Assembly (NCBI GenBank): GCA_946885845.1
Contig: CAMPHJ010000058.1
Coordinates: 1-11,754, forward strand
Source: an uncultured Sphingobium sp.
GTDB taxonomy: Bacteria > Pseudomonadota > Alphaproteobacteria > Sphingomonadales > Sphingomonadaceae
Length of the DNA stretch: 11,754 nucleotides
Direction of reading: 5' to 3'
How positions within the stretch are numbered: the first letter of the stretch is position 1; each line of letters opens with the position of its first letter. The position numbers were made by a program, and so were the translations under genes. Shown here one piece after another: positions 1-6,785 of the stretch. Under the pieces are notes generated by a model. The model saw nothing but the letters and a program-made list of their open reading frames with translations. It was not told the DNA's origin and searched no databases.

Positions 1-266
1 CCCGGCGTATCCAGCAGGTTGAAGGTCACGACCGACCCGTCCGCGTTGGTCCGTTCGAATGTCATGACCGACGACGTCACCGAAATGCCGCGCTGCTGCT
101 CGATCTTCATCCAGTCGGACCGCGCGCGCCGGTTCGCCCCGCGCGCCTTCACCTCTCCGGCCAGATGGATCGCACCGCCTTCCAGCAGCAGCTTTTCGGT
201 CAGCGTGGTCTTGCCCGCGTCAGGATGGGAAATGATCGCGAAGGTGCGGCGAGATGGGATGGTCAT
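1..266 (-). CDS. prfC: Peptide chain release factor 3 (RF3), N-terminal part, truncated by the window edge
   Basis: RF3 is a cytoplasmic translational GTPase that recycles class I release factors RF1/RF2 from the ribosome after peptide release. Only the first 88 codons are present; the gene continues past base 1. Visible are the P-loop (G1) [13 protein letters not shown] at about residues 13-25, then the RF3-typical stretch [14 protein letters not shown], the [17 protein letters not shown] effector region (G2), and the start of the G3 motif DTPG at the edge. The order and wording match RF3 rather than EF-G, LepA or TypA. The start is ATG at 264-266, giving [16 protein letters not shown]. No Shine-Dalgarno precedes it and a TATATG element lies only 7 bp upstream, which suggests a leaderless or nearly leaderless mRNA (inference). 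Confidence 0.93.
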   Translation of the reverse strand, partial: MTIPSRRTFAIISHPDAGKTTLTEKLLLEGGAIHLAGEVKARGANRRARSDWMKIEQQRGISVTSSVMTFERTNADGSVVTFNLLDTP

Positions 267-273
267 GGCGCGC

Positions 274-302
274 CATATAGCGATCTTCCGGGGATTCGCC
301 AG
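274..302 (-). promoter_or_regulatory. Candidate prfC promoter
   Basis: On the minus strand, CTGGCG (297-302) and TATATG (274-279) are separated by 17 bp. A start 7 nt downstream would fall on the prfC ATG itself, consistent with the lack of a Shine-Dalgarno. The -35 matches TTGACA at only three positions, so this rests mainly on the -10 and its placement. Confidence 0.35.
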
Positions 303-315
303 CTACGCTTCAATG

Positions 316-476
316 CGCTCCTGTGCAGTGCAGGTCAGGATGTCGAACTGGGCTTGCCTACCCTTCCAACGTGCTCCTGCGCAGGCACTCAACGAGACAG
401 GCGGCTTCCTCCAACGTGCTCCTGCGCAGGCAGGAGCCCAGATCCGCAGGTGGAACTAGGCTCCTGCCTACGCAGG
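316..476. repeat. Cluster of three REP-like hairpin repeats
   Basis: A 23-bp direct repeat beginning TCCAACGTGCTCCTGCGCAGG occurs at 365-387 and 410-432, 45 bp apart. The last copy extends into a long hairpin: arm 421-438 pairs with 459-476 in 17 of 18 positions around a 20-nt loop. A decayed copy lies at 316-361: GCGCTCCTGTGCAG resembles GTGCTCCTGCGCAG, and GAACTGGGCTTGCCTAC resembles GAACTAGGCTCCTGCCTAC with a 2-bp gap. This is the form of the short palindromic intergenic elements dispersed through many sphingomonad genomes. No T-run follows the hairpin on either strand, so it is not a standard intrinsic terminator. The right arm overlaps the end of the epimerase gene. Confidence 0.75.
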
Positions 477-1367
477 GTCGCTCCCCAACCCCTCAACCAC
501 GGTCACACTCATGCGGAACCGCCGCTCTGCGCCCGGCGCCAGCCGCATGACGCCCTGCTTGTCCCACACGTCCCCGTCAAAGCCGACCAGGTCAGCCATC
601 CCCGCCCACGGTTCGACGCACAGATAGCGCGCGCCCGGTTTCTGCCACAGCCCCAGCCACGGCGTATCGGGGAAATCGATCCGCAAACGCGCGCGCCCCG
701 GCACCCCCCAGTGCAGGCTGCGACTGTTCAGATCGTCCCAGATCAGCGCGTCGCCCTCGAACATCGCGTGGGTCGGGGCCAGCAACCTGCCTTCGACCGG
801 GGATGGTACAGCATACCGCGCGATCAGGCCCGGCTCGTCGCCGACCGCGCGCAGGGGCGCGGGTTCGGGCTTTTCGAACTCGATGCGATGGTCGTCCACG
901 GAACCGCCAAAGGGCAGGGGCCAGGCAAAGGCGGGATGATAGCCAAAGGCGAAGGGCATGTCCGACGCGCCCCGGTTCGTCACCGTGGCCGTCATCATCA
1001 GCGTGGCGCCGACGAGGCCGAACCGCATGTCCAGCCGAAAATCGAAAGGATAGACAGCCCGCGTTTCCGCATCCGCTTCCAGCCGAAAGGTCGTCGCTTC
1101 GGGCAGATGCTCTATTTGGCTAAAGGCCATGCGGCGCGCAAAGCCATGCTGCGGCATCGGATAGTCGCGCCCGTCCAGCCGATAGGCGTCTCCCCGCGAC
1201 CGGCCCACAAATGGAAACAGCAGCGGCGCGTGCCCTGTCCACCATCGCGGATCGGCGTCGGTCATCAGCTCGCGTCCCTGCGCGTCCTTCAACGACCACA
1301 GCTCCGCGCCCATCGGATTGACGCTGGCGGTCAGGCCGTCCGACGCGATCGAAACCAGCTCCCCCAC
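468..1367 (-). CDS. Aldose 1-epimerase (galactose mutarotase)-family protein
   Basis: A 299-residue protein of the mutarotase-like beta-sandwich superfamily, closest in feel to the LacX/YphB-type 'aldose 1-epimerase family' group. These enzymes interconvert alpha and beta anomers of free or phosphorylated hexoses in the cytoplasm. Putative catalytic residues are visible: His74 in PQHGFARR, His144 in FGYHPAFAWP (general acid) and Glu252 in LCVEPWAG (general base). Other family marks are the N-terminal GAELWSLKD and the WWTGHAPLLFPFVGR block at residues 42-56. Translation starts at GTG (1365-1367), 5 nt after a perfect GGAGG (1373-1377). The gene follows the pheT terminator, so it is probably transcribed separately. 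Its last codons and TAG stop lie in a palindromic repeat arm. The sugar substrate cannot be told from sequence. Confidence 0.87.
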   Translation of the reverse strand: MGELVSIASDGLTASVNPMGAELWSLKDAQGRELMTDADPRWWTGHAPLLFPFVGRSRGDAYRLDGRDYPMPQHGFARRMAFSQIEHLPEATTFRLEADAETRAVYPFDFRLDMRFGLVGATLMMTATVTNRGASDMPFAFGYHPAFAWPLPFGGSVDDHRIEFEKPEPAPLRAVGDEPGLIARYAVPSPVEGRLLAPTHAMFEGDALIWDDLNSRSLHWGVPGRARLRIDFPDTPWLGLWQKPGARYLCVEPWAGMADLVGFDGDVWDKQGVMRLAPGAERRFRMSVTVVEGLGSDPA

Positions 1368-1398
1368 TCAAACCTCCGTCCGCTTTACAGCGCAGTTG

Positions 1399-1427
1399 AA
1401 AAACGTCGGGGCATGGACCGCCCCGAC
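1399..1427 (-). terminator. Intrinsic terminator after pheT
   Basis: On the minus strand, a perfect 8-bp GC-rich stem GTCGGGGC/GCCCCGAC (1420-1427 with 1405-1412), with a 7-nt loop, is followed by G and five T (1403-1399). It begins 15 bp after the pheT stop codon and separates pheST from the epimerase gene. Confidence 0.88.
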
Positions 1428-1441
1428 CTGCATCGTGACGC

Positions 1442-3856
1442 TTACCCTCGCAGCACGCCGCCCAGCTTCTCCGCCGCCTTCACTATGCTGGCGCTGATGG
1501 CGTCCAGCTCTTCTTGGGAAAAGCTCTTTTCCCCCGGCTGCAGGGTCACTTCGATGGCCAGGCTCTTTCTGCCCTCATCGACCCCCGGCCCGGCGAACAC
1601 GTCAAACACCCGCGCATCGACGATGTTCTTCTTGTCCGCGCCTTTGACGGCGCGCACCAGCGCATCCGCCTCGACCGCATCGTCCACGACAAAGGCGAAA
1701 TCGCGCTTCACCGCCTGTAACGCGGGCGGCGCATAGGGTGGGCGCATGAACCCGGTCTTCCGTTTGGCGGGAATGGCGTCCAGGAATATCTCCCCGGCTA
1801 CGACCGCACCCGTCAAACCAAATTGCTTAGCTAACGAAGGATGCAAAACCCCGAACTCGGCCAGCATCGTCTTGGGCCCCAGCCGCAACGTGCCCGACTG
1901 CCCCGGATGATACGCCGCCGACGCCCCGCCAAAGCTCTGCAGGTTCCCCACCGGCGCTCCCGCCGCATTCAATAAATTCAATACTTCATTCTTGGCTTCA
2001 AACGCCGTGAACGCCTGCGCCTTACCCGTCTGCCAGTTACGGGACAGCTTTTCCCCCGCCAACACAAAGCCGACGGTAGCCCTTTCCCGGTCGTAAAAAT
2101 ACCGACGCCCCAACTCAAACAGCCGCACCGAAGAAGCGCCACGATCCATGTTCCGCCGCGCGGCCGACAACAGGCCGGGCAACAAGGACGGACGCATGAC
2201 TTTCAGTTCTTCCGAAATCGGATTAGCCAGCGTCCAGTCGCCACCGCCGACGCTAGCCGCTTCCTTTTCGGAAATGAAAGACCAGTTGATCGCTTCGGAA
2301 AGTCCGCGCGCCGCCGCCGTCCGCCGCACCCGCCGTTCCACCAGCTGTTCGGCGGTCGCCGTCGCCCTGGCAACGCCCGGTGTGCGAGGCAGTGGCGTGG
2401 AAGGGACCTGGTCCAGCCCGACGATTCGCACGACTTCCTCGACCAGATCAGGCCAGCCATCGATGTCGCGCCGCCAGCTGGGCACGCTGACGGTCCAGTG
2501 CGCCGCCGACGTCACCGGCACGCCATCCTGATAGTCGAAGGTGGCGTCATGTTCCTCGACGCCAAAGCCCAGGCTCTCCAGAATGTGCTTCTGTTCCTGG
2601 TCCCCCACATAAACGCCCGCTAATGACAGGCATTGCGACGGCTCGTAACGAACGATCTTCACCTCTGCAGGCGGCGTGCCCGCGCGTGTTGCCTCGCTGG
2701 CGGTTCCGCCGCACAGCTTCACCACCAGATCGGTCGCAATCGACAGGCCGTCGTCCAGGAAGGCCGGATCGACCCCACGCTCGAACCGCCCGCGCGCGTC
2801 GGATGTAAGGGCCAGCTTCTGCCCCGTCATCGCGATCCGTTCGGGCGTGAAATAGGCGCATTCGATCAGCACTCCCGTGGTGCTGTCCTGCGCGCCCGAA
2901 TGTTCCCCGCCCATGATGCCGCCAATGTCGTGCACCGCTACATCGTCGGCGATGACGGTCATCGTTTCATCGACCGTGTAAGTCTTGCCGTTGAGCGCCA
3001 GCACCTCTTCGCCCGCGCGTCCCTTGCGCGCGACCAGAGGTCCCTTCAACATCTCCAGATCATAGACATGCAGCGGTCGCCCCAGGTCGATCATCAGATA
3101 GTTGGTGATATCGACCAGCGTGCTGATCGGCTTCTGCCCGACCGCCTTTAGCCGTCGCGCCATCCACTCCGGCGACTGCCCATTGGTGACGCCTTTCACC
3201 GTCCGCGCGAAGAAAGCGGGACAGCCGTCTGTGCCATCGGTCCGCACGTTGGGGCCTGGCTCGACCCCATCGATCACAGGCACGATAATAGCATTCAACG
3301 TGCCCAGACCCGCTGCCGCCAGGTCCCGCGCGATACCACGCACGCCCATGCAGTCCTGCCGGTTGGGGGTGATCGACACGTCGATGACGGGATCGTCCAG
3401 CCCTGCCCATTGTGCATAAACCTGCCCGACCGGGGCCTGAGGATCGAGATCGATGATGCCATCATGGTCCTCGCCCAGTTCCAGTTCCCGGAACGAACAC
3501 ATCATGCCGTTGGATTCGACACCGCGAATGGCGGTCTTTTTCAAAACCATGCCATTGACCGGCACCACCGCACCTTCGGAGCCGAACACGCCGATCAAGC
3601 CCGCGCGCGCATTGGGCGCGCCGCACACGACCTGCAATGGGCCATCCCCCGCATCGACGGTCAGGACCTGCAGCTTGTCGGCCTGCGGATGGGGATCGGC
3701 GGTCAGAACGCGGGCAATGCGGAAGGCTTCCAGCTTTTCCGCCGGGCTTTCGACACTTTCGACTTCCAGCCCGATATTGGTCAGGCCCTTCAGGATGGCG
3801 CTCAGGTCGGCGTCGGTGTTGAGGTGCGTCTTGAGCCAGCTCAGGGTGAACTTCAT
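1442..3856 (-). CDS. pheT: Phenylalanine--tRNA ligase beta subunit
   Basis: The 804-residue beta subunit of the alpha2beta2 phenylalanyl-tRNA synthetase, which binds tRNA(Phe) and hydrolyses mischarged Tyr-tRNA(Phe). Domains in order: N-terminal start [16 protein letters not shown]-type tRNA-binding domain (about 39-148, with [11 protein letters not shown] and the [10 protein letters not shown] block); B3/B4 editing domain (about 213-390, with [20 protein letters not shown]); B5 domain (about 400-480) ending [19 protein letters not shown]; the catalytic-like core (about 490-690); and the C-terminal FDX-ACB anticodon-binding domain (about 711-803). The length is normal for the family. The ATG at 3854-3856 lies 7 nt after GGAGGAG and overlaps the pheS stop as ATGA, implying translational coupling. 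The frame is open for 53 codons further upstream, but that stretch lies within pheS and is not the start. Confidence 0.98.
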   Translation of the reverse strand: MKFTLSWLKTHLNTDADLSAILKGLTNIGLEVESVESPAEKLEAFRIARVLTADPHPQADKLQVLTVDAGDGPLQVVCGAPNARAGLIGVFGSEGAVVPVNGMVLKKTAIRGVESNGMMCSFRELELGEDHDGIIDLDPQAPVGQVYAQWAGLDDPVIDVSITPNRQDCMGVRGIARDLAAAGLGTLNAIIVPVIDGVEPGPNVRTDGTDGCPAFFARTVKGVTNGQSPEWMARRLKAVGQKPISTLVDITNYLMIDLGRPLHVYDLEMLKGPLVARKGRAGEEVLALNGKTYTVDETMTVIADDVAVHDIGGIMGGEHSGAQDSTTGVLIECAYFTPERIAMTGQKLALTSDARGRFERGVDPAFLDDGLSIATDLVVKLCGGTASEATRAGTPPAEVKIVRYEPSQCLSLAGVYVGDQEQKHILESLGFGVEEHDATFDYQDGVPVTSAAHWTVSVPSWRRDIDGWPDLVEEVVRIVGLDQVPSTPLPRTPGVARATATAEQLVERRVRRTAAARGLSEAINWSFISEKEAASVGGGDWTLANPISEELKVMRPSLLPGLLSAARRNMDRGASSVRLFELGRRYFYDRERATVGFVLAGEKLSRNWQTGKAQAFTAFEAKNEVLNLLNAAGAPVGNLQSFGGASAAYHPGQSGTLRLGPKTMLAEFGVLHPSLAKQFGLTGAVVAGEIFLDAIPAKRKTGFMRPPYAPPALQAVKRDFAFVVDDAVEADALVRAVKGADKKNIVDARVFDVFAGPGVDEGRKSLAIEVTLQPGEKSFSQEELDAISASIVKAAEKLGGVLRG

Positions 3857-4944
3857 GCGCCCACTCCTCCGCTCAGCGTGGGCACATCCAGCGCCGAAAA
3901 ACCATAATGTCGCAGCCAGCGCAGATCGCCATCGAAGAAAGCGCGCAAGTCGTTCATCCCATATTTCAGCATGGCCAGTCGGTCGACGCCCGTGCCGAAG
4001 GCAAAGCCTTGCCACTCATCCGGGTCGAGCCCGCAGGCCTCGATCACCCGGCGGTTCACCATGCCGCTGCCCAGCACTTCCAGCCAGCCGCCACCCGGTG
4101 CGTCGCCATCGCCACCGATCACGCGCTGCCCGTTCGTCAGCGTGTAGCCCACATCGACTTCCACTGACGGTTCAGTGAAGGGGAAGTAGCTCGGTCGCAG
4201 CCGCAGCACGATGTCATCCCGTTCAAAGAAAGCCTTGAGGAAAGTTTCCAGCGTCCATTTAAGGTGGCCCAGCGTGATGCCCTTGTCGATCACCAGACCT
4301 TCGATCTGGTGGAACATCGGCGTATGTGTCGCGTCGCTGTCTGATCGATAGACCCGTCCTGGCGCGATGACGCGGATCGGCGGTTCCTGGTTCATCATCG
4401 TACGGATTTGCACCGGGGACGTGTGGGTGCGCAGCACTTTGGGCTCCTCGCCCTCGGCGGCCTTCAGGTAAAAAGTGTCGTGCATGGCGCGCGCAGGATG
4501 CGTTTCGGGCATGTTGAGCGCCGTGAAATTATGCCACTGGTCCTCGATCTCCGGCCCGGTCGCCACCGAAAAGCCGAGGTCAGCGAAGATTTCCGCCAGT
4601 TCGTCCATGACCTGGGATACAGGATGCACCGATCCTTGTGGGCCCGTGTCGGCGGGCAGCGTCATGTCGATCTTTTCGGCGGCCAGTTGACCGTCCAGCG
4701 CCGCTTGCTCCAGCGCCGCCTTGCGGGAAGCAAGCGCAGCAGCGACGCTTTCCCGCAAATCCTGGATTGGCGGACCCTTTTCCAACCGCTCATCCGGGCT
4801 CATCGGCCCCAGCGTCTTGAGTAGTCCGGTAATCACGCCATTCTTGCCCATGGCGCCCACGCGCAGGGCTTCCAGCGCCTCCAACGTATCGGCGGCGGCA
4901 ATGTCCGAGATCAGGCCGGCTTTCAGATTGGCTATTTCACTCAT
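3853..4944 (-). CDS. pheS: Phenylalanine--tRNA ligase alpha subunit
   Basis: The 363-residue catalytic alpha subunit of PheRS, a class II synthetase that makes Phe-tRNA(Phe). An N-terminal helical coiled-coil region (about 1-85) is followed by the catalytic core: motif 1 around [22 protein letters not shown] (104-125), motif 2 spanning [13 protein letters not shown] to [19 protein letters not shown] (171-213), and motif 3 [17 protein letters not shown] (313-329). The residue matching E. coli Ala294, which shapes the phenylalanine pocket, is Ala315 in FAFG. Compared with E. coli PheS there are about 20 extra residues at 266-285 ([20 protein letters not shown]) and a short extra C-terminal tail. 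The ATG at 4942-4944 has only a weak Shine-Dalgarno. It is the first gene of the pheST pair, downstream of the rplT terminator. Confidence 0.98.
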   Translation of the reverse strand: MSEIANLKAGLISDIAAADTLEALEALRVGAMGKNGVITGLLKTLGPMSPDERLEKGPPIQDLRESVAAALASRKAALEQAALDGQLAAEKIDMTLPADTGPQGSVHPVSQVMDELAEIFADLGFSVATGPEIEDQWHNFTALNMPETHPARAMHDTFYLKAAEGEEPKVLRTHTSPVQIRTMMNQEPPIRVIAPGRVYRSDSDATHTPMFHQIEGLVIDKGITLGHLKWTLETFLKAFFERDDIVLRLRPSYFPFTEPSVEVDVGYTLTNGQRVIGGDGDAPGGGWLEVLGSGMVNRRVIEACGLDPDEWQGFAFGTGVDRLAMLKYGMNDLRAFFDGDLRWLRHYGFSALDVPTLSGGVGA

Positions 4945-4985
4945 AAGGCTTCGTCGTTCCCGATCGGCGGAAAATTTGGTTGGGC

Positions 4986-5014
4986 CTTAGCGGGACGCGC
5001 CGCGCAAGGAAAGG
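4986..5014 (-). promoter_or_regulatory. Candidate pheST promoter
   Basis: On the minus strand, CCTTTC (5009-5014) and GCTAAG (4986-4991) are separated by 17 bp, with predicted transcription start near 4979 and a leader of about 35 nt. GCTAnn is the -10 form reported for alphaproteobacterial housekeeping promoters such as those of Caulobacter. The same hexamers with the same spacing occur upstream of prs in this window. No obvious phe leader peptide lies between it and pheS. The rest of the 227-bp gap between pheS and rplT holds only the rplT terminator. Confidence 0.45.
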
Positions 5015-5103
5015 CTCGCGCACATGGCAGTGGCCGGGGATAGGGCGCAGGGACAGCGCATATCTCCCCGCTCTTCACCGCAAAGTTGGCGAGCGCAGCC
5101 CGG

Positions 5104-5147
5104 AAAAACAAAAAGGGCGCCGGAAGCATCTGCCCCGGCGCCCTTTT
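5104..5147 (-). terminator. Intrinsic terminator after rplT
   Basis: A perfect 13-bp stem (5111-5123 with 5135-5147; core GGGCGCCGG/CCGGCGCCC flanked by A/T pairs) has an 11-nt loop and is followed on the minus strand by a T-rich tract with one interrupting G (positions 5114-5104). It lies about 25 bp past the rplT stop. It should end most rpmI-rplT transcripts, so pheST needs its own promoter or readthrough. Confidence 0.9.
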
Positions 5148-5171
5148 GTACGGTCCTGCGACCGTTCCGGC

Positions 5172-5534
5172 TCAAGCCGCGGGCAGCGCAGCCTTCGCCT
5201 GGGCGATGATGGCGCTGAACGCCTCGCCTTCGTGCATCGCAATGTCGGCCAGAACCTTGCGGTCCAGCTGCACACCGGCCAGCTTCAGGCCGTGCATGAA
5301 CTGCGAATAGGTCAGACCTTCGGCGCGAACGCCAGCGTTGATGCGCTGGATCCACAGGCCGCGGAAGGACCGCTTCTTAACCTTACGGTCGCGATAGGCA
5401 TATTGCCCGGCCTTTTCGACGGCCTGACGAGCGATGCGGATCGTGTTCTTGCGACGGCCATAATAGCCCTTCGCCTGATCCAGAATCCTCTTATGCTTCG
5501 CCTTGGTGGTCGTACCACGTTTTACGCGTGCCAT
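5172..5534 (-). CDS. rplT: 50S ribosomal protein L20
   Basis: A 120-residue, strongly basic protein of typical L20 length. It binds 23S rRNA early in 50S assembly and, in the bacteria studied, also represses its own operon by binding the mRNA leader. Family signatures are the N-terminal [18 protein letters not shown], the [29 protein letters not shown] helix region (24-52) and the [24 protein letters not shown] rRNA-binding core (58-81). The ATG at 5532-5534 follows TAAGGAG (5544-5550) with a 9-nt spacer; the TAA in that Shine-Dalgarno is the rpmI stop codon. It is co-transcribed with rpmI, 13 bp upstream. Confidence 0.98.
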   Translation of the reverse strand: MARVKRGTTTKAKHKRILDQAKGYYGRRKNTIRIARQAVEKAGQYAYRDRKVKKRSFRGLWIQRINAGVRAEGLTYSQFMHGLKLAGVQLDRKVLADIAMHEGEAFSAIIAQAKAALPAA

Positions 5535-5547
5535 GTGCCTCTACTCC

Positions 5548-5751
5548 TTACTTCAGGCCGTAGGGCGCCCAGAGGCGCACGTGCGAAACATCGGCGTCGG
5601 ACAATACCGACGTGCCGCGGTTCTGGCGGATATATTTTGCGTTATGGCTGATCAGGCGGTGACGCTTGCCAGCGACGCCGTGCTTGACCTTGCCGGAAGC
5701 GGTGAACTTGAAGCGCTTCTTCACACCGCTCTTGGTCTTGAGCTTGGGCAT
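5548..5751 (-). CDS. rpmI: 50S ribosomal protein L35
   Basis: A 67-residue basic protein of the large ribosomal subunit. MPKLKTKSGVKKRFKFTASGK at the N-terminus and HRLISHNAKYIRQNR in the middle are diagnostic of L35. The ATG at 5749-5751 follows AAGGAG (5758-5763) with a 6-nt spacer. It is the first gene of the rpmI-rplT pair. The gene infC, which precedes rpmI in many bacteria, is not here; the gene upstream is hisN. Confidence 0.97.
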   Translation of the reverse strand: MPKLKTKSGVKKRFKFTASGKVKHGVAGKRHRLISHNAKYIRQNRGTSVLSDADVSHVRLWAPYGLK

Positions 5752-5781
5752 TTTCGTCTCCTTCTTCAGCGCGACGATTAT

Positions 5782-5817
5782 GGACAGCCCCGGCAGCCCT
5801 AGTTAGCCGGGCGGTCC
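5782..5817 (-). promoter_or_regulatory. Strong hairpin in the rpmI 5' leader (candidate L20 autoregulatory element)
   Basis: On the minus strand, GGAC-C-GCCCGGC pairs with GCCGGGGC-T-GTCC, giving a 4-bp and a 7-bp helix separated by a C/T mismatch, with one bulged G. It sits between the predicted promoter and the Shine-Dalgarno, about 18 nt before the latter. No T-run follows, so it is not a terminator. L20 autoregulation through leader structures is established in E. coli and Bacillus; that this hairpin does the same is inference. Confidence 0.4.
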
Positions 5818-5839
5818 TTCCAAATATCGCGAAGGGCGG

Positions 5840-5868
5840 CGCATAGTCGGCTGAGCGCGGGAAAGCAA
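5840..5868 (-). promoter_or_regulatory. Candidate rpmI-rplT promoter
   Basis: On the minus strand, TTGCTT (5863-5868) and TATGCG (5840-5845) are separated by 17 bp. The predicted start near 5833 gives a leader of about 80 nt before rpmI, long enough to hold the hairpin at 5782-5817. It lies in the 178-bp gap between hisN and rpmI. Confidence 0.5.
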
Positions 5869-5895
5869 GCGATTCGAAACCGAAAACCGCCGTCA

Positions 5896-5917
5896 CCATT
5901 CTTCGTTGGAAGAACGG
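5896..5917 (-). other. Hairpin just after hisN, possible weak terminator
   Basis: CCATTCTTC (5896-5904) and GAAGAACGG (5909-5917) can form a 9-bp stem with one G-U pair and a 4-nt loop, 12 bp after the hisN stop. On the minus strand the nearest T-run (TTTT) comes 9 nt after the stem, so this is not a classic intrinsic terminator. Confidence 0.3.
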
Positions 5918-5929
5918 CCTGTTGCGCCG

Positions 5930-6715
5930 TCAATGGTGATGATGTCCTTCGGCCAGCGCTTCCAGCACGTCCTCCAGCCGGGCCGGATCGCCAATTGCAA
6001 TGACCCGACCGTCACCCTCTGTTGTCACTGGTTCGCCCGTCCAGTCACACATGCGCCCGCCGGCACCCTCCACCACTGGGACCAGCGCGGCGATGTCGTG
6101 CAGTTTCAGGCCCGCTTCGATGACGATGTCGACATGTCCCGACGCCACCAATCCGTAATTATAACAGTCGCCGCCCCACACCGTATCGCGGCATTGACCC
6201 GCCAGCCGGGAAAAATGCTCACCCGTGCAGCCGGGGAAATATTGCGGGCCGGTGCTGGCGAGGATCGCGTCTTCCAGCGCCCGGCAGGCGCGCGTCCTTA
6301 CCGGCTGTCCGTTGAAGGTTGTCGGTTGCCCAACCATCCCGGCCCAGCGTTCCTTCGCGATGGGCTGGTCGATGATGCCGATCGTGGGCCAGCCTGCCTG
6401 GGTCAAGGCTATCAAGGTGCCAAAAATCGGTCGCCCCGCAATGAAACTGCGAGTGCCGTCAATCGGGTCGAGGACCCAGACCCGCTCCGCATCTTCGCGG
6501 GTGGCGCCATATTCCTCGCCGATGATGCCGTCCTGCGGTCGTTCCTTTTCCAATATCGCGCGAATCGCCCCTTCGGCGGCCCGGTCGGCTTCGGTCACCG
6601 GGGATTGGTCGGACTTGAATTCCGTGTCGTAACCTGCGCGGAAAAAAGGGCGGATCGCCGCCGCGGCGGCGTCGGCAAGGCGGTTGGCAAGGTTCAGGTC
6701 GTCGCGAGTGGTCAT
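5930..6715 (-). CDS. hisN: Histidinol-phosphatase, inositol monophosphatase family
   Basis: A 261-residue protein of the Mg2+-dependent IMPase superfamily. The wording of its motifs matches the HisN branch, which converts L-histidinol phosphate to L-histidinol, the penultimate stage of histidine synthesis. Metal and active-site residues are visible: SPVTEADRAAE (38-48), Glu67/Glu68 in GEEYG, Asp83 and Asp86 in WVLDPIDGTRSF (80-91), and Asp207 in KLHDIAALVPVVEGAGG. WGGDCYNYGLVASGHVDIVIE (180-200) is the usual substrate-side segment. The ATG at 6713-6715 has no good Shine-Dalgarno and lies 9 bp after a GCTAGG element, suggesting a near-leaderless mRNA. The protein ends in four natural histidines (EGHHHH). 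Related phosphatases (myo-inositol-1-phosphatase, CysQ) share the fold, so the substrate is less certain than the family. Confidence 0.85.
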   Translation of the reverse strand: MTTRDDLNLANRLADAAAAAIRPFFRAGYDTEFKSDQSPVTEADRAAEGAIRAILEKERPQDGIIGEEYGATREDAERVWVLDPIDGTRSFIAGRPIFGTLIALTQAGWPTIGIIDQPIAKERWAGMVGQPTTFNGQPVRTRACRALEDAILASTGPQYFPGCTGEHFSRLAGQCRDTVWGGDCYNYGLVASGHVDIVIEAGLKLHDIAALVPVVEGAGGRMCDWTGEPVTTEGDGRVIAIGDPARLEDVLEALAEGHHHH

Positions 6716-6724
6716 GCGGTTCGC

Positions 6725-6753
6725 CCTAGCGGCAAAGGGCTGCTCGCGCTAGG
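6725..6753. promoter_or_regulatory. Candidate symmetric bidirectional promoter between hisN and the VOC gene
   Basis: The inverted repeat CCTAGCG (6725-6731) / CGCTAGG (6747-6753) has a 15-bp spacer. Read on either strand it gives CCTAGC, 17 bp, then GCTAGG. GCTAnn matches the alphaproteobacterial -10 form. The rightward start would be near 6760, 26 nt before the VOC ATG with its AAGGAG. The leftward start would be near 6718, almost at the hisN ATG. It could equally be an operator for a dimeric regulator. Confidence 0.4.
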
Positions 6754-6785
6754 CTGGGGCCTGTTTGACGATGAAGGAGCGAACA

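Noticed and set aside
365..432. Two identical 23-bp direct repeats with a 22-bp gap, considered as a tiny CRISPR array
   Set aside because: There are only two full copies, the unit is itself palindromic and one copy is part of a larger inverted repeat, and no cas gene is nearby. It fits a REP-like element.
165..1736. Long plus-strand open frame opposite the epimerase and the end of pheT (523 codons)
   Set aside because: It is an antisense shadow from high GC at third codon positions: it crosses the pheT terminator and two real genes, has biased Arg/Pro/His composition and shows no domain.
3453..4178. Plus-strand open frame of 241 codons opposite pheT and pheS
   Set aside because: It is antisense to two certain genes, its composition is low-complexity Arg/Ser/Pro, and it shows no recognisable motif.
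4941..5129. Minus-strand 62-codon frame between rplT and pheS, considered as a phe leader peptide
   Set aside because: It starts inside the rplT terminator, has only a few scattered Phe codons, no Shine-Dalgarno, and overlaps the pheS start. No pheM-like attenuator is seen.
5111..5147. Hairpin between rplT and pheS as a pheST attenuator
   Set aside because: It lies immediately after rplT, far from pheS, with a separate promoter candidate for pheST downstream. A plain terminator is the simpler reading.
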